Shown here: piece by piece, positions 1-8,439 of the stretch
Numbering within the stretch: the stretch's first letter is position 1
Layout: the number at the start of each line of letters is the position of its first letter
NCBI GenBank assembly: GCA_023137315.1
Contig: JAGLPP010000074.1
Location: forward strand, 1 to 40,309
DNA: 40,309 bases
Direction: 5' to 3'
Origin: Bacteriovoracaceae bacterium
Lineage (GTDB): Bacteria; Bdellovibrionota; Bacteriovoracia; Bacteriovoracales; Bacteriovoracaceae
The notes under the pieces: generated by a model
Seen by the model: the letters and a program-made list of their open reading frames with translations, nothing else
Told to the model about the DNA's origin: nothing
The model's database searches: none
Made by a program: the position numbers and the translations under genes

Positions 1-1
1 C

Positions 2-43
2 ATCATGGAACGACTTGAAAAAGAAGGAGTCGAAAATGACTGA
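2..43 (+). CDS. C-terminal tail of upstream gene, probably lysine 5,6-aminomutase alpha subunit (partial)
   Basis: An open frame enters from the left edge and ends at a TGA at 41-43, encoding only about a dozen visible residues (ending MERLEKEGVEND). It overlaps the kamE start at 36 by 8 bases. The two subunits of lysine 5,6-aminomutase are normally encoded next to each other with the alpha gene (kamD) first, so kamD is the natural guess. The visible tail is too short to prove identity by itself. Confidence 0.45.
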   Translation: MMERLEKEGVEND

Positions 44-779
44 AAAAATGCTGATTAAACCATACGGAGATACCGTAAATGATGGAATCATCCAGATCGC
101 CTTTACGTTGCCTGTGGAAAACGGGGCACGTGCAAAAAAAGCTGCTGAGATATATCTCAATCAGTTAAACCTTGAAGATGTCTCAATTTGCTCCTCAAAA
201 AAAATAGGAGAAAATTTCACCTATTTCGTCGCTTTTGCAAAGGCAGCTCCCTTCATTGACTATAACGAAGTCGAAGCAACGGAGGTCAAGGTCGAGATCA
301 TGGATTTTTACGAAATCAACAAGCTCATCAAGAGTGATCTAAACCGCAAGATTGTTGTGATTGGCGCAAGCATTGGAAGCGATGCCCACACTGTTGGAAT
401 TGACGCCATCATGAATATGAAAGGCCATAACATGGATTACGGTCTTGAACGCTATCCCGAAATCGATGCCTTCAACATGGGAAGCCAGGTTTCAGCGGAA
501 AGATTGTTAAAGAAGGCAATGGAGTTAAACGCAGACGCAATTTTGGTTTCACAAACGGTGACACAAAAAGACGTACACATAAGAAACTTCACCGAGTTCA
601 CAGAACTTCTGGAAGCTGAAAATATGCGAAGTAAATTCGTGCTGATCGCCGGAGGGCCGCGCATCACAAATGATCTGGCAATTGAGCTTGGTTATGATGC
701 AGGATTCGGCCCCGGAACCACTCCATCCCAGGTGGCATCATTTATTGTAACAAGTATTCTTGAAAGACAAGGAGTCTGA
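36..779 (+). CDS. kamE: Lysine 5,6-aminomutase beta subunit (B12-binding, KamE)
   Basis: This 247-residue protein is the adenosylcobalamin-binding subunit of the enzyme that moves the terminal amino group of beta-lysine (or D-lysine) to C5 to give 3,5-diaminohexanoate or its 2,5 isomer. The base-off cobalamin motif DxHxxG is present as SDAHTVG (His118), and a lysine 11 residues later (Lys129, in MNMKGH) matches the spacing of the His133/Lys144 pair of the Clostridium sticklandii enzyme, where the lysine holds PLP as an internal aldimine. A Rossmann-like B12 domain continues to the end (IAGGPR, GPGTTPSQ). The start was taken at ATG 36 because AAGGAG lies 6 bases upstream; a TTG at 15 is also in frame. 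Two bases separate its stop from the next ATG, so it is cotranscribed with the aminotransferase and kce. Substrate is expected to be L-beta-lysine, but lysine 2,3-aminomutase is not in view. Confidence 0.93.
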   Translation: MTEKMLIKPYGDTVNDGIIQIAFTLPVENGARAKKAAEIYLNQLNLEDVSICSSKKIGENFTYFVAFAKAAPFIDYNEVEATEVKVEIMDFYEINKLIKSDLNRKIVVIGASIGSDAHTVGIDAIMNMKGHNMDYGLERYPEIDAFNMGSQVSAERLLKKAMELNADAILVSQTVTQKDVHIRNFTEFTELLEAENMRSKFVLIAGGPRITNDLAIELGYDAGFGPGTTPSQVASFIVTSILERQGV

Positions 780-781
780 AT

Positions 782-2029
782 ATGTCTGAAAAACTGAACC
801 TTGAAAAAACAAACAAGCTCTATGAGGAAGCACTCGAACTTATTCCAGGCGCAATCCTTGGCATTAGGAGGCCTTATAACTTTGTCCCGGGTGAATATCC
901 CATTTTCTTTGATCATGCCAAGGGAGGAATGGTCACAGATGTGGACGGCAACGATTATATCGATATGCTCTGTGCCTATGGCCCGATTATAATCGGCCAC
1001 AGGGAGGAGGAGATAGACAATGCAGTAATAGATCAAATCAGAAACAAGGGTTTTTGCATGTCACTGACCCAGAAAATTCAAAATGATCTGGCAAAAAAGC
1101 TCCGCGATATCATCCCGTCCTGCGAAAAATCAGTCTTCGTAAAAACAGGGTCGGACGGAACCACGGCCGCAGTCAGAATCGCACGTTCCTACACCGGAAA
1201 GAAAAAAATTCTTCGTTGTGGCTATCACGGATGGCATGACTGGTGCGTGGAAGTCAAAGGCGGAATTCCTGAAAAACTTTATGAGGATATTTATGAATTC
1301 CAGTATAACAACATTTCGAGTGCCCAAAAACTGATTGAAGAACACAAGGATGATCTGGCCGGAATTATTGTCACCCCAATCGGACACCCACTTGCCAATG
1401 AAGTACAAATGCCAAAAAATGGTTTTCTGGAAGAGCTTAGAAAAATGGCCGATCATTATGGATTTGTTCTGATTTTTGACGAAATCAGAAGCTGTTTCAG
1501 AGTCAACCTGGGTGGGGCGCAAAAGGAATTCGGAGTAACTCCGGATGTTTCAGTTTTGGGCAAGGCCCTTGGAAACGGTTATCCAATCGGAGCAGTTGTC
1601 GGAAAAAAGGAATTTATGGATGTCTACGTTGACAAGGCCTTCATCAGTTCAACATTTTTTGCAAATTCAATGGCACAAGTGGCGGCCTTGAAGGTGATTG
1701 AAGTCATGGAACGCGACAAGATTCTGGACGTCGTTCGTGACAAGGGAAACCGCTTTGCTGAAAAAATCAAAAAAGTAATCGATGATTCCCCTGTTGACTG
1801 CAGTTTTTCCGGTGGACCGTGGATGCCGTTTATCACGTTCAACAAGGATGAAAAAAAACTATACAAGAAGCTCCGAACTGAATTTTATACAGAAATCATC
1901 CGGCGCAAGATTTTTCTACAACCCTATCATCACGGTTACATCGCATACAGGCATACAGACAAGGATCTTGATTATGTAGCTGACATGGTTGCTGAAACAC
2001 TTGAAGAACTTTCCAAAAAACACCTCTAA
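782..2029 (+). CDS. Class III PLP-dependent aminotransferase of the glutamate-1-semialdehyde aminomutase-like group
   Basis: This is a 415-residue fold-type I PLP enzyme. The cofactor-binding features are visible: a phosphate-contacting GSDG around residues 123-126, the YHGWHD segment at 148-153, the ring-pairing aspartate Asp233 in FDEIRS, and Schiff-base Lys261 in LGKALGNGYPIG. The overall pattern resembles glutamate-1-semialdehyde 2,1-aminomutase, but the setting is catabolic: it sits two bases after kamE and 12 bases before a Kce-type cleavage enzyme. In the classical lysine fermentation this slot is occupied by 3,5-diaminohexanoate dehydrogenase (Kdd), which makes 3-keto-5-aminohexanoate. 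I infer that the aminotransferase removes the C3 amino group by transamination instead, passing it to an unknown keto acid. An alternative is a role on a different omega-amino acid. Class III membership is firm; substrate is not. Confidence 0.85.
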   Translation: MSEKLNLEKTNKLYEEALELIPGAILGIRRPYNFVPGEYPIFFDHAKGGMVTDVDGNDYIDMLCAYGPIIIGHREEEIDNAVIDQIRNKGFCMSLTQKIQNDLAKKLRDIIPSCEKSVFVKTGSDGTTAAVRIARSYTGKKKILRCGYHGWHDWCVEVKGGIPEKLYEDIYEFQYNNISSAQKLIEEHKDDLAGIIVTPIGHPLANEVQMPKNGFLEELRKMADHYGFVLIFDEIRSCFRVNLGGAQKEFGVTPDVSVLGKALGNGYPIGAVVGKKEFMDVYVDKAFISSTFFANSMAQVAALKVIEVMERDKILDVVRDKGNRFAEKIKKVIDDSPVDCSFSGGPWMPFITFNKDEKKLYKKLRTEFYTEIIRRKIFLQPYHHGYIAYRHTDKDLDYVADMVAETLEELSKKHL

Positions 2030-2041
2030 TCTGGAGTCACT

Positions 2042-2857
2042 ATGGCACACAAACCACTGATCATAACCTGCGCGATTGTCGGAGCGGAAATAATGAAGGA
2101 GGATTTTGAACATCTTCCTGTAACTCCTGATGAACTTGCCAGCTCCGCCCATGAGGCCGTAAAGGCCGGTGCCAGCATCATCCATCTTCATGTACGGGAC
2201 GAGAATGGAAAACCATCCCAGAGAAAGGATATTTTTGAAACTGTTACGAAAAAAATCAAAAAACTCTGCAACCCAATCATTCAGTATTCAACAGGTGGTG
2301 CGGTCGGTACTCCTGTCGATGAACGTTGTGCCCCGCTGTCTTTGAAACCTGACATGGCAACACTCTCAATGGGAACCATGAACTTCGGGACGGAGGTTTT
2401 TGAAAACACTGAAGACATCATCAAAAAAATCTCAAATGAAATCCAAAAAAACAACGTCATGCCCGAGCTTGAAATCTTTGATTACGGAATGCTTGATACG
2501 GCCTTTCGATTTCTGGGCAAAGTACTCATACCGGACAAATTCCACATGGACTTTGTTCTCGGTGTGCCAGGAGGAGCAGGCGGCGACGTCAGAAATCTTG
2601 TACATTTGGTGGATCGCCTGCCGGAAAACCAAACATGGACAGTGGCCGGCGTAGGACGACATCAATTACCACTGACAACAGTTGCCATCGCCATGGGTGG
2701 AAACGTCCGTGTTGGATTTGAAGACAATATCTATTATCACAAGGGCGAAACGGCAAAATCAAATGCACAGCTTGTTGAAAGAATCGCACGAATTGCAGGC
2801 GAATTCAAAAGACCTGTGGCATCTTCTGATGAGGCAAGACAAATTCTCGGACTATAG
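2042..2857 (+). CDS. kce: 3-keto-5-aminohexanoate cleavage enzyme (BKACE family)
   Basis: This 271-residue TIM-barrel protein belongs to the beta-keto acid cleavage (DUF849) family. Kce condenses 3-keto-5-aminohexanoate with acetyl-CoA and splits it into acetoacetate and 3-aminobutyryl-CoA. The metal-binding HLHVR motif gives His48 and His50, Glu16 lies at the position of the N-terminal metal ligand, and the RVGFED segment (Arg223, Glu227, Asp228) matches the Arg226/Glu230/Asp231 cluster described for the Cloacamonas enzyme. A YSTGG segment near residue 80 corresponds to its substrate-contacting serine loop. It is the last gene of the kam operon, and no 3-aminobutyryl-CoA ammonia lyase or CoA transferase follows. 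Its 3' end faces glgB only 22 bases away. Because the family covers many beta-keto acids, the assignment to lysine rests on the operon. Confidence 0.88.
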   Translation: MAHKPLIITCAIVGAEIMKEDFEHLPVTPDELASSAHEAVKAGASIIHLHVRDENGKPSQRKDIFETVTKKIKKLCNPIIQYSTGGAVGTPVDERCAPLSLKPDMATLSMGTMNFGTEVFENTEDIIKKISNEIQKNNVMPELEIFDYGMLDTAFRFLGKVLIPDKFHMDFVLGVPGGAGGDVRNLVHLVDRLPENQTWTVAGVGRHQLPLTTVAIAMGGNVRVGFEDNIYYHKGETAKSNAQLVERIARIAGEFKRPVASSDEARQILGL

Positions 2858-2879
2858 GAGATTCCGGCATCCCCCTCTT

Positions 2880-4931
2880 TCAGATTTTTTTTAAAACCAT
2901 TGCCGATCTCGCAGGAAGATACAACGACAGCTTGGATTTTGAACGACCGCCTTCTTCAACAGTAAATGATTGGTAGTGCTGTCCAACCTTAAGCCGGTCA
3001 AAACCACCAAAACGTTTCTCATCAGAATGGAAGACAATTTTATATTCCCCGCTCTCATCGACATTAATCATATAATCCGCATATGACTTATCCGGATGAA
3101 AATTAAACATAAAAATCAGTCCGTTTCTTTCATGGCCCAGAACACGATCATTGAAATGGCTCCATACAAGTTTCGGGTCATCCTTATCAAGAATATCATT
3201 ATCACTAACAAAATTAATCATCTCCCTGTCGAAATCGGCCAGATATTCATAACAGAGATTATGATCATCCAAAAGAGACCATTGACGTCTGGCATAGTGA
3301 AAAGACCAGTCATTCCCCTTCCTTGGAAAATCAATCCACTCTGGATGACCGAATTCATTACCCATGAAATTCAAATACCCACCCCTTCCGCAGGTAATTG
3401 TTATAAATCTGATCATCTTATGAAGGGCAATACCACGATCAACAACGAGGTTTCTTTTGTCCTTGGCAAAATTCCAGTACATATCGGAATCAACCAAATG
3501 AAAGATCAATGTCTTGTCACCAACCAGGGCCTGATCGTGTGATTCAGAGTAGACAATGACATTTTCATCCCTTCTGCGATTTGTAAGCTCCCGCCAGATA
3601 TGATCCACATTCCAATCTTCATCTCTTACTTCCTTCAAAGTCTTGATCCAAAAATCAGGCAACCCCATTGATAGACGGTAATCAAAACCGATACCGCCGT
3701 CCTCAAAGGGGGACGCCAATCCCGGCATACCGGAAACATCTTCGGCAATGCTTATGGCATTTTTGTCAATCTTGTGAATAAGTTTATTGGCAAGTGCCAG
3801 ATAAAAGAGCGCCTCTTCATCCACTTCGTTATTAAAATAATCATCATAACAGGTAAACGCCTTTCCAAGACCGCGATGATGGTAAAGCATGCTGGTCACT
3901 CCATCAAAACGAAACCCGTCAAATTGAAATTCCTCCATCCAATATTTGACGTTGGATAACAGAAAATGAACAACCTGTGATTTTCCGTAATTGAAGCACT
4001 TGGTATCCCACGCATCATGATTTCCGCGCCCACCTTCGTGAAAATACTGATAGCTGGTTCCATCAAAAAGGGAGAGGCCTTCAACCAGGTTTTTCACAGC
4101 GTGTGAATGAACAATATCCATAACTACTTTTAGTCCCATTCCATGGATCTCATCAATCAGACGCCTAAGCTCACACGGGGTTCCTGAACGAGATGAAGGA
4201 GCAAAAAAGCTGGAAACCTGATAGCCAAAAGAGCCGTAATATGGGTGCTCCTGGATGGCCATTATCTGAATGGTGTTGTATCCGGCCTTCTTTATCCGTG
4301 GAAGAACATTTTCACGAAATTCATCGTAGGTACCTACCTTTTCATCTTCCTGCCCCATTCCAATATGAGCTTCATAAATAATCGGTGCTTTTGAATGTTT
4401 GGGGGCGGTATTTTTGAAAACATATTTTTCATCCGGCCCCCAGACGCAGGCACTGAAAATATGCGTCTTTTTATCCTGAACCACATAATTGGCATAAGAG
4501 GGAATTCTTTCTCCATGACCTCCCTGCCAATGAATTATAAGCTTATAAAGCTCTTTATGATTGAGAGCATCCAGCGAAAGTCTTATCTCCCATATACCAT
4601 TTTCATCAATTTTTTTTAGTTTAAAGGTCTCACTTTCCTTCCAATCTGAAAAATCACCAATCAGAAAAACAGATGTCGCATTTGGCGCCCATTCACGAAA
4701 AATCCAGCAATCCTTTTCCCTGCGAAGTCCAAAATACTTATGGCCGTTGGCAAAGTCGGAAAGATCGGCAAAATCCCTGGTCAGTTCCATTTCAAGATCA
4801 TTGATCCTTTTAATTCTGTCCTTGATAACACCACTGAATCCTTCCAGATAAGGATCGTTCACGACAATCTTTGGTATATTGGAATGTTCATCTTTTCCAC
4901 ACAGCTTCATAAAACGTTCAATCAAATTCAT
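2880..4931 (-). CDS. glgB: 1,4-alpha-glucan branching enzyme (GH13)
   Basis: This 683-residue enzyme makes alpha-1,6 branches in glycogen. An N-terminal CBM48-like domain (around residues 65-150) precedes the GH13 barrel. Catalytic residues are Asp343 in DGFRFDGV, Glu397 in SIAEDVSG and Asp466 in SHDQALVGDK; the ELYKL... and YYGSFGYQV segments are typical. The wording of the motifs (FDGVTSMLYHHRG, SFGYQV) is closer to the eukaryotic-type branching enzymes (GH13_8) than to E. coli GlgB. The start was moved to ATG 4931 because GGAGG stands 5 bases before it; an in-frame ATG at 4952 has no such site. It is the last gene of the run from yciO, and 43 bases separate it from the mscS stop. No glycogen synthase or phosphorylase is present in the window. 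Confidence 0.92.
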   Translation of the reverse strand: MNLIERFMKLCGKDEHSNIPKIVVNDPYLEGFSGVIKDRIKRINDLEMELTRDFADLSDFANGHKYFGLRREKDCWIFREWAPNATSVFLIGDFSDWKESETFKLKKIDENGIWEIRLSLDALNHKELYKLIIHWQGGHGERIPSYANYVVQDKKTHIFSACVWGPDEKYVFKNTAPKHSKAPIIYEAHIGMGQEDEKVGTYDEFRENVLPRIKKAGYNTIQIMAIQEHPYYGSFGYQVSSFFAPSSRSGTPCELRRLIDEIHGMGLKVVMDIVHSHAVKNLVEGLSLFDGTSYQYFHEGGRGNHDAWDTKCFNYGKSQVVHFLLSNVKYWMEEFQFDGFRFDGVTSMLYHHRGLGKAFTCYDDYFNNEVDEEALFYLALANKLIHKIDKNAISIAEDVSGMPGLASPFEDGGIGFDYRLSMGLPDFWIKTLKEVRDEDWNVDHIWRELTNRRRDENVIVYSESHDQALVGDKTLIFHLVDSDMYWNFAKDKRNLVVDRGIALHKMIRFITITCGRGGYLNFMGNEFGHPEWIDFPRKGNDWSFHYARRQWSLLDDHNLCYEYLADFDREMINFVSDNDILDKDDPKLVWSHFNDRVLGHERNGLIFMFNFHPDKSYADYMINVDESGEYKIVFHSDEKRFGGFDRLKVGQHYQSFTVEEGGRSKSKLSLYLPARSAMVLKKI

Positions 4932-4974
4932 AAAAACCTCCGCAGTCGCCATGACCGGAATATCAGAACAGATC

Positions 4975-6606
4975 TTAATTCGCCTTATGAATCGTCAACT
5001 GTTCAAACGGAATTGAAAGATTTTCCTCATTACAGATTTCCACAAAACACTCCGACATACAACGTTTGATTTTCTGGTAGTTTCCTGCCAGTAAAGCATC
5101 ACAATCAACTTTCACCCAGAGATTGAGAGAATGTGCGCCGGCACTGTCAAATTCACAAACAACATCGGATATCTTTCCTGAAAATTTCCCGTCGGAAAGA
5201 AATTTTTCCCGAAATTTACTTTGAAAGACCGGAATCGTCGCTTTTAAGATATCTTTCTGAATACCGTAATCCAATCCAAAAACCTGACAAATTCTGAATC
5301 CGCCGGAAAGATTTTGAGGATTCATGTTCAAAAATTCCGATGTCTTGATATACTTTTTGCTTTTACCTTTCAGCCTTATCACAACAAATTCCGGCCCCTG
5401 CCTTTCCACTTTTCCGTAAATTCCACCATCCAACAGCACCCAGTCACCTGTTTCAGTCGGAAACCATTCCTCATTTTTCGAAAATTTTCTCGATTGGCAC
5501 TTCATCAGTTCACCGGCCGGCATCCTGATTGCTCCGCCGGAAAGTCTCTCATTTACCAATTTGGAATAAAAGCCAAGTCTTATCACTTTCCATGGAAGAC
5601 CGTTAAGAACAATTCTTTCACCTTCACGAACGGAACCAAGATTCAAGATAAGCCTGGCCTCACCGACAAATTGCGGTATGAACTGCTTCAAAGACCAGAG
5701 TAATCCGACAAAAATGACAATAATAATCGTCACCAACACCCAGTCATTCATAAGATACAGACATAAAACTGCACCGGAAACGGCAAAAATCAATGCAATT
5801 GTACTGTATACTGCCTTTAACGGTTTCAAGGCAGTATTAAGAGGTCCTTTAAAAACTGAAAGATTGAAAATCTTTTTTCTAAGAAAAATCAAAACCCAAA
5901 AAATGGAAATCAGGCTCGTCAGCGCAAACAGAAGATTTTTTCCCTTTGTCCTGAAAAATGAGCTAAACAGATTTTTAACCATATCAATTACTGAAACCTT
6001 CTCTCCAAGTTCCTTTTTCAAGGCCCTTTCCCTGGAATCCAGTTCGACTTTCATCTCCCTTATTTTCTCATCAAGAAGACTCAAGGAGCGCTTCAGCTCC
6101 TTTTTCACTGGAAAATATTTTTCCTCTGAAACCAGATTTTTTATTTTTTCCGCAGCACTCATTCTTGAACCAAGATTCACACTGATGCTTTCTATCTCGC
6201 TTTTCAGCTTTCCAATCTTTCTCGGTCTCTCACTTGCCCTTCTTACTCCGTCCAAAACCGGCATTAGAAGTTCCTGAACCTCCACGAAAATATCCCTTTT
6301 TACCTTCTCCTTTAAATCATATTCAGCAGGTATATCGACCCCGGAAACAATTTCAATAAACTGATGCCTGACCTTCTGTCTTTTACCGATAAGATCGGCA
6401 AGACGTACCTCGGTCCTGGTACGCATCATTTCCGAAAGATTTCTTTTTAATTTTCTTTTTATTTTTCCAATTTCCTTTTCGTACCAAAAAACATTATCTC
6501 TTACCTGGATAAGTTCCTTTATTTCCGCTGAGGCATGAATATTTTCAACATGAAAAAACAAAACGACCAATGCTGCCGTCACAAATATTGACATGATTCC
6601 TTTCAT
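4975..6606 (-). CDS. MscS-like mechanosensitive channel with an exported coiled-coil N-terminus
   Basis: The 543-residue protein begins with a cleavable-type signal peptide (residues 1-27, ending HASA). A long, charged, probably periplasmic helical region follows (about 30-215), then three hydrophobic segments (about 224-243, 265-285 and 288-310). The last runs into an MscS-type beta domain (EARLILNLGSVREGERI, residues 316-332), and the C-terminal alpha/beta domain ends in IPFEQ, matching the IPFPQ-like closing motif of MscS. It likely releases solutes or senses membrane tension. The architecture resembles the larger MscK/YbdG-like relatives with periplasmic extensions. Its ATG overlaps the stop of the upstream regulator gene (TAATG), so translation is probably coupled. 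Family assignment is good; the ligand or trigger sensed by the N-terminal region is unknown. Confidence 0.78.
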   Translation of the reverse strand: MKGIMSIFVTAALVVLFFHVENIHASAEIKELIQVRDNVFWYEKEIGKIKRKLKRNLSEMMRTRTEVRLADLIGKRQKVRHQFIEIVSGVDIPAEYDLKEKVKRDIFVEVQELLMPVLDGVRRASERPRKIGKLKSEIESISVNLGSRMSAAEKIKNLVSEEKYFPVKKELKRSLSLLDEKIREMKVELDSRERALKKELGEKVSVIDMVKNLFSSFFRTKGKNLLFALTSLISIFWVLIFLRKKIFNLSVFKGPLNTALKPLKAVYSTIALIFAVSGAVLCLYLMNDWVLVTIIIVIFVGLLWSLKQFIPQFVGEARLILNLGSVREGERIVLNGLPWKVIRLGFYSKLVNERLSGGAIRMPAGELMKCQSRKFSKNEEWFPTETGDWVLLDGGIYGKVERQGPEFVVIRLKGKSKKYIKTSEFLNMNPQNLSGGFRICQVFGLDYGIQKDILKATIPVFQSKFREKFLSDGKFSGKISDVVCEFDSAGAHSLNLWVKVDCDALLAGNYQKIKRCMSECFVEICNEENLSIPFEQLTIHKAN

Positions 6607-8405
6607 TATTTCGTCCCTTTTTCCTTTCTTATCTTTTCGGCAATTTCCCTGTTGAGTTCCTCAAATTTCTCCTTCTCATCACTCCTCTTGAGATTCAGGT
6701 CTGAGAAAAAAAGTTTATGGATATATTTTCTAAGATGTATATTTCCAATCTCATCAAGGCCATGAACAAGTGCATGAAATTTTTGCTCCCCACCAGTATC
6801 ACCACCTTCCTTTTTATCTGGAACAACCGTCAAAGTCATCTTTACTGGAACCTTGATATAAAACGTGGTGAACATTGGAATCATTTCTGTGGATTCAAAA
6901 GTAATATCAGTCTCCGAAAGTGATTCGACATTTACAGGTATTTTAAATTCGGCAATACTTTTTGAGTCATATTTACTCAAATAATACCGCTTTTCATCAT
7001 TGCCGGAATTATCTCCAGATTTGTGGGTCATTTCTCTTGCATGTTTTTTCTCATATGAATCGGCCAGTGATTTGATTATCTCAAGATCGGCACCTTCACT
7101 TGAGGCCAACAACCAATCATAGGAAAGTTCCTTTTTCAGCTCATCCTCATTCTCCATACAATTGAATACAAGTATAAACGGATGGTAATCATCGTATGTT
7201 TTTATTTTTTGGATAACATTTTCCAATGCCTGGATATCATTATACTCACCGGAAACAATTTTCTTTTCTTCTTCTTCCTTTTCCTTTTCTTTTTCCTTTT
7301 CTTCTTTTTTTTCTTCTTTTTCTGAATCATCGGTCACGTCAGGATATTCCATGGACCATACGATAATTCCCGGAAAAGTCTGCTCGATAATTCTGGAATC
7401 ATTATCAACTCCGGTAAAGCACCGGATTGAAAACGCATAACTTTCCAAATCCTCCCTGGATTCACTCACAAAAGACAGTTTTCTATCGATAACAAGAAGT
7501 CTTGTACGTTTTGGACGGGATTTTACAAGATTTTTTCCAATCCATTTTTTTATACCTCTGATCCTTTGCACTTGTCGGTTTTTTTCTTCTTCAACAAAAT
7601 CCTCAAGCTTCTTTTTTGCCTCATCAACATCATACTGCATATGCTTGTCATTTTTTTCGGCCATCATTTTGACAGCATCCTCAACATTATCCTCAAGAAA
7701 TTTTCTTTTATTTTCATCGTAATGAACGTATTCCAAATCATACCATATACTAAACTGGGAATAGAGATTGGAGGTGCCCCTTTTTATGACTTTAAAGAAA
7801 CCGGTCAGGCTGACTTTTTCAAAAATTGATGTATTAAGTTCTATTATTTTCCCTTCTTCAAAAATGAAATTGGTTTCAATGTGAATATAATTTTCAGTCA
7901 CATATCCCACATTGAACAAGGACATGGCGATTGCATCAAACTGAACCTTGGCAACGGCAAAATCCAACGATCTGGCCTCCGCCGGAAAGGCCATGGCAAA
8001 CGCATGATGAACAGCACTTGAAAGTTCAATTCCCTTGAAGATATTAATCCTTATACCCAGGGCAAGTGATTTTCTCAGAAGTTCCTTTGAATGAAGCTGA
8101 TCCAACAGACTGATGATTGCCACTTTTTCCGTGGAAATTTCATTTTGAAGATGCAGCATCAGACGAAGCATCTCCTCCGCATGAACTGAAAAATCGATAA
8201 AGATGACATCCACCTTGTCATTTACAATTGAACAAATAAGATTTTTAATCAGCTTTGGATTTTTCTCAAAGTATTCAGAAAATTGAAAACTGTAATCGGA
8301 ATAGAGATCACGAAATTTTCCTTGAAGCTCTCTCCAATAGTTTAAATCCGTTCCCAAATATAAAATCTTTCTTGAAATGTCTTCTCCCATGGGACGATTG
8401 TACAT
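6606..8405 (-). CDS. Multidomain regulator with two receiver-like and two PilZ-like domains
   Basis: The protein has about 599 residues and no predicted export signal. Reading the pattern of strands and helices, I see a receiver-like domain at about 13-125 (KILYLGTD at the start; Asp71 in IFIDFS at the phosphoacceptor place), a PilZ-like beta domain at about 155-230, a charged helical linker, a second receiver-like domain at about 300-450 and a second PilZ-like domain at about 480-575. The second receiver has Trp-Ser instead of the acceptor aspartate (IIVWSME) and is interrupted by a run of Glu and Lys at about 362-382, so it is probably not phosphorylated. Neither PilZ-like domain shows a clear RxxxR c-di-GMP motif. 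The start is uncertain: ATG 8405, TTG 8435 and ATG 8390 are all in frame and none has a good Shine-Dalgarno. It follows yciO closely and is coupled to mscS. Confidence 0.6.
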   Translation of the reverse strand: MYNRPMGEDISRKILYLGTDLNYWRELQGKFRDLYSDYSFQFSEYFEKNPKLIKNLICSIVNDKVDVIFIDFSVHAEEMLRLMLHLQNEISTEKVAIISLLDQLHSKELLRKSLALGIRINIFKGIELSSAVHHAFAMAFPAEARSLDFAVAKVQFDAIAMSLFNVGYVTENYIHIETNFIFEEGKIIELNTSIFEKVSLTGFFKVIKRGTSNLYSQFSIWYDLEYVHYDENKRKFLEDNVEDAVKMMAEKNDKHMQYDVDEAKKKLEDFVEEEKNRQVQRIRGIKKWIGKNLVKSRPKRTRLLVIDRKLSFVSESREDLESYAFSIRCFTGVDNDSRIIEQTFPGIIVWSMEYPDVTDDSEKEEKKEEKEKEKEKEEEEKKIVSGEYNDIQALENVIQKIKTYDDYHPFILVFNCMENEDELKKELSYDWLLASSEGADLEIIKSLADSYEKKHAREMTHKSGDNSGNDEKRYYLSKYDSKSIAEFKIPVNVESLSETDITFESTEMIPMFTTFYIKVPVKMTLTVVPDKKEGGDTGGEQKFHALVHGLDEIGNIHLRKYIHKLFFSDLNLKRSDEKEKFEELNREIAEKIRKEKGTK

Positions 8406-8439
8406 TGAAATGGAATAAAATACAAAATCGGACAACCGG

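Noticed and set aside
782-2029. Glutamate-1-semialdehyde aminomutase for haem synthesis
   Set aside because: Sequence pattern is related, but it sits between lysine aminomutase and Kce and no other tetrapyrrole gene is present.
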